From Catellatospora coxensis (lineage in GTDB: Bacteria > Actinomycetota > Actinomycetes > Mycobacteriales > Micromonosporaceae): a stretch of 64,000 nucleotides of DNA. The translations under genes and the position numbers were made by a program. How positions within the stretch are numbered: position 1 is the stretch's first letter; the number at the start of each line of letters is the position of its first letter. Below, piece by piece: positions 63,079 through 64,000 of this stretch. Below the pieces are notes generated by a model. It saw only the letters and a list, made by a program, of their open reading frames with translations, was not told the DNA's origin and ran no database searches. The DNA is taken from assembly GCF_016862635.1 (NCBI RefSeq), contig NZ_BONI01000008.1, positions 62,001-126,000 of the forward strand, read 5' to 3'.

Positions 63079-63600
63079 ATGAGTAACCCGGTGGAAACGG
63101 CGTGGCCGGCTGCCCGCAAGCGCATGGCGGCCGTGTTTGTGCTGGTCGCGACCCTACTGGGTGCCTGTACCAGCGGCCAGGTGACCGGCCGGCCCACCCT
63201 CGCGCCCGCCCCCGGCCGCCCCTCCGACCTGCAACCCGCCCTGTTCGGCATCAGCTCCGACACCCTCGGCTGGATAGTGATCGACGAACAGGGCTACGTC
63301 CTCTATCGCAGCGAACTCGACGCCAACCGCCCCTCCCGCACCGCCTGCACCGGCACCTGCACCCAGCAGTGGCTCCCTGTCCCCGCCGCCGACCCCATCC
63401 GCGTAGAGGGCATCGACCGCCAACTCATCGGCACCCTCACCCGCCCCGACGGCACCCGCCAACTAACCCTCGCCGGCTGGCCCCTTTACGGCTACACCGG
63501 CGACCGCATGCCCGGCGACACCAACGGCCACGGCCTCAACGGCCACTGGTACGCCGTCACCCCCATCGGCACCCGCGCCGGCCCCACCACCCCCGCCTGA
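63079..63600 (+). CDS. Secreted lipoprotein with Lipoprotein_15-type repeats
   Basis: 173 residues. Basic N-terminus, hydrophobic core and lipobox LLGAC (Cys near residue 30), so a lipid-anchored outer-surface protein. Two copies of the secreted-repeat motif (PF03640-like) are visible: WIVIDEQGYVLYRSELD...CTGTCTQQWLPV and TLAGWPLYGYTGDRMPGD. Two cysteines in the first copy probably form a disulfide. Function of the family is unknown. It is divergent from the binding-protein gene, with 58 bp between the starts, and convergent with the partial kinase. Confidence 0.85.
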   Translation: MSNPVETAWPAARKRMAAVFVLVATLLGACTSGQVTGRPTLAPAPGRPSDLQPALFGISSDTLGWIVIDEQGYVLYRSELDANRPSRTACTGTCTQQWLPVPAADPIRVEGIDRQLIGTLTRPDGTRQLTLAGWPLYGYTGDRMPGDTNGHGLNGHWYAVTPIGTRAGPTTPA

Positions 63601-63602
63601 CC

Positions 63603-63691
63603 AAGATCGCGTTGATCTTGCGCGGACTGTGGGTACGACACGCGCAAAACGGGCAAAAGAGCAACAGTTCGCGCAAGATCAACGTGATCTT
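63603..63691. repeat. Family C palindrome, copy 2
   Basis: 20-bp arms (63611-63630 and 63664-63683, one wobble) extended by an outer AAGATC/GATCTT pair (63603-63608, 63686-63691). The 33-nt loop matches that of copy 1. It lies between convergent genes ending at 63600 and 63700. Confidence 0.82.
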
Positions 63692-63699
63692 GGGGGGTG

Positions 63700-64000
63700 T
63701 CAGGGGGTGGGGAGGGTGAGGGTGGCTTCGGTGCCGCCGCCTTCGGCGGGGCGCAGGGTGAGGGAGCCGTCGTGGAGGTCGGCTACCCAGCGGGCGATGG
63801 CCAGGCCCAGGCCGGTGCCGTTGGGGGAGCCGGGGCGGAAGCGCTCGCCAGCGGCGGTGGGCAGGTCGGCGCCGGGGCCGGGGCCGGCGTCGCGGACGAC
63901 GACCGAGCCTGGTTCGACGGTGAGGGTGATGGTGGCGGGGGACTCGCCGTCGCGGCCGTGCTGGACGGCGTTGTGGATCAGGTTGCGCAGGGCTATGCGG
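63700..64000 (-). CDS. Sensor histidine kinase, C-terminal ATPase part (cut by window edge)
   Basis: About 100 residues of an open minus-strand frame entering from the right edge. The visible part is a HATPase_c domain: N-box NLIHNAVQHGRDG, G1 VRDAGPGPGADL, F-box-like ERFRPGS and G2 GTGLGLAIARWVADLH, ending TLTLPTP. The sensor and His-containing parts lie outside the window, so class and partner are unknown. Confidence 0.88.
   Translation of the reverse strand, partial: RIALRNLIHNAVQHGRDGESPATITLTVEPGSVVVRDAGPGPGADLPTAAGERFRPGSPNGTGLGLAIARWVADLHDGSLTLRPAEGGGTEATLTLPTP

Overview
The window is GC-rich actinobacterial chromosome. Gene order (pdxT-yebC; ruvC-ruvA-ruvB-yajC-secD-secF-apt-rel; rarA-DUF948-alaS-ruvX-mltG-aroE-aroC-aroK-aroB-aroQ), frequent GTG/TTG starts and dispersed palindromes point to Micromonosporaceae (Catellatospora, Actinoplanes or Micromonospora type). 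This is an inference; there is no rRNA or marker gene here to fix the genus. I found no tRNA, rRNA, CRISPR array, insertion sequence or prophage gene.

Layout. 1-4.9 kb: a membrane glycosyltransferase cut by the left edge, an Lrp regulator divergent from a Met-gamma-lyase-type PLP enzyme, then pdxT and yebC. 5-17.6 kb: an accessory block lying between yebC and ruvC, with a pterin dehydratase, a double glyoxalase-fold protein, a branched-chain-amino-acid-type ABC importer (livG, livF, binding protein, livH, livM), an MFS exporter with its TetR regulator and a palindromic operator, a secreted hydrolase, a GAF/PucR regulator and a 3-hydroxybutyrate dehydrogenase-like SDR. 17.8-27.2 kb: Holliday-junction resolution (ruvCAB), Sec accessory proteins (yajC, secD, secF), apt and bifunctional rel. 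27.3-32.4 kb: three tandem membrane-anchored cyclophilins, a metallo-hydrolase and hisS. 32.4-41.7 kb: a NagZ-like glycosidase, a two-component system with a divergent secreted protein, aspS, an SDR, an M50-like membrane protein and a GNAT. 41.8-61.1 kb: rarA, a large disordered membrane protein, alaS, ruvX, three mltG paralogues with aroE between the second and third, a glycerophosphodiesterase, a sugar dehydrogenase-like protein and the aroC-K-B-Q shikimate cluster. 61.2-64 kb: an unknown gene, an orphan binding protein, a lipoprotein and a histidine kinase cut by the right edge.

Most unusual signals. (1) A 71-bp module sits exactly at ATGA stop/start overlaps, as two tandem copies between ruvA and ruvB and one copy between livH and livM. 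Each copy is a 24-codon ORF whose last codons form the ribosome binding site of the next gene, so translation stays coupled however many copies are present. (2) Three unrelated families of long palindromes lie mostly between convergent genes and show compensatory base changes between copies; one family also has a conserved loop. (3) Cyclophilins and MltG transglycosylases are each triplicated, and the third cyclophilin has lost catalytic-motif residues. (4) A predicted LexA-like box precedes ruvC.
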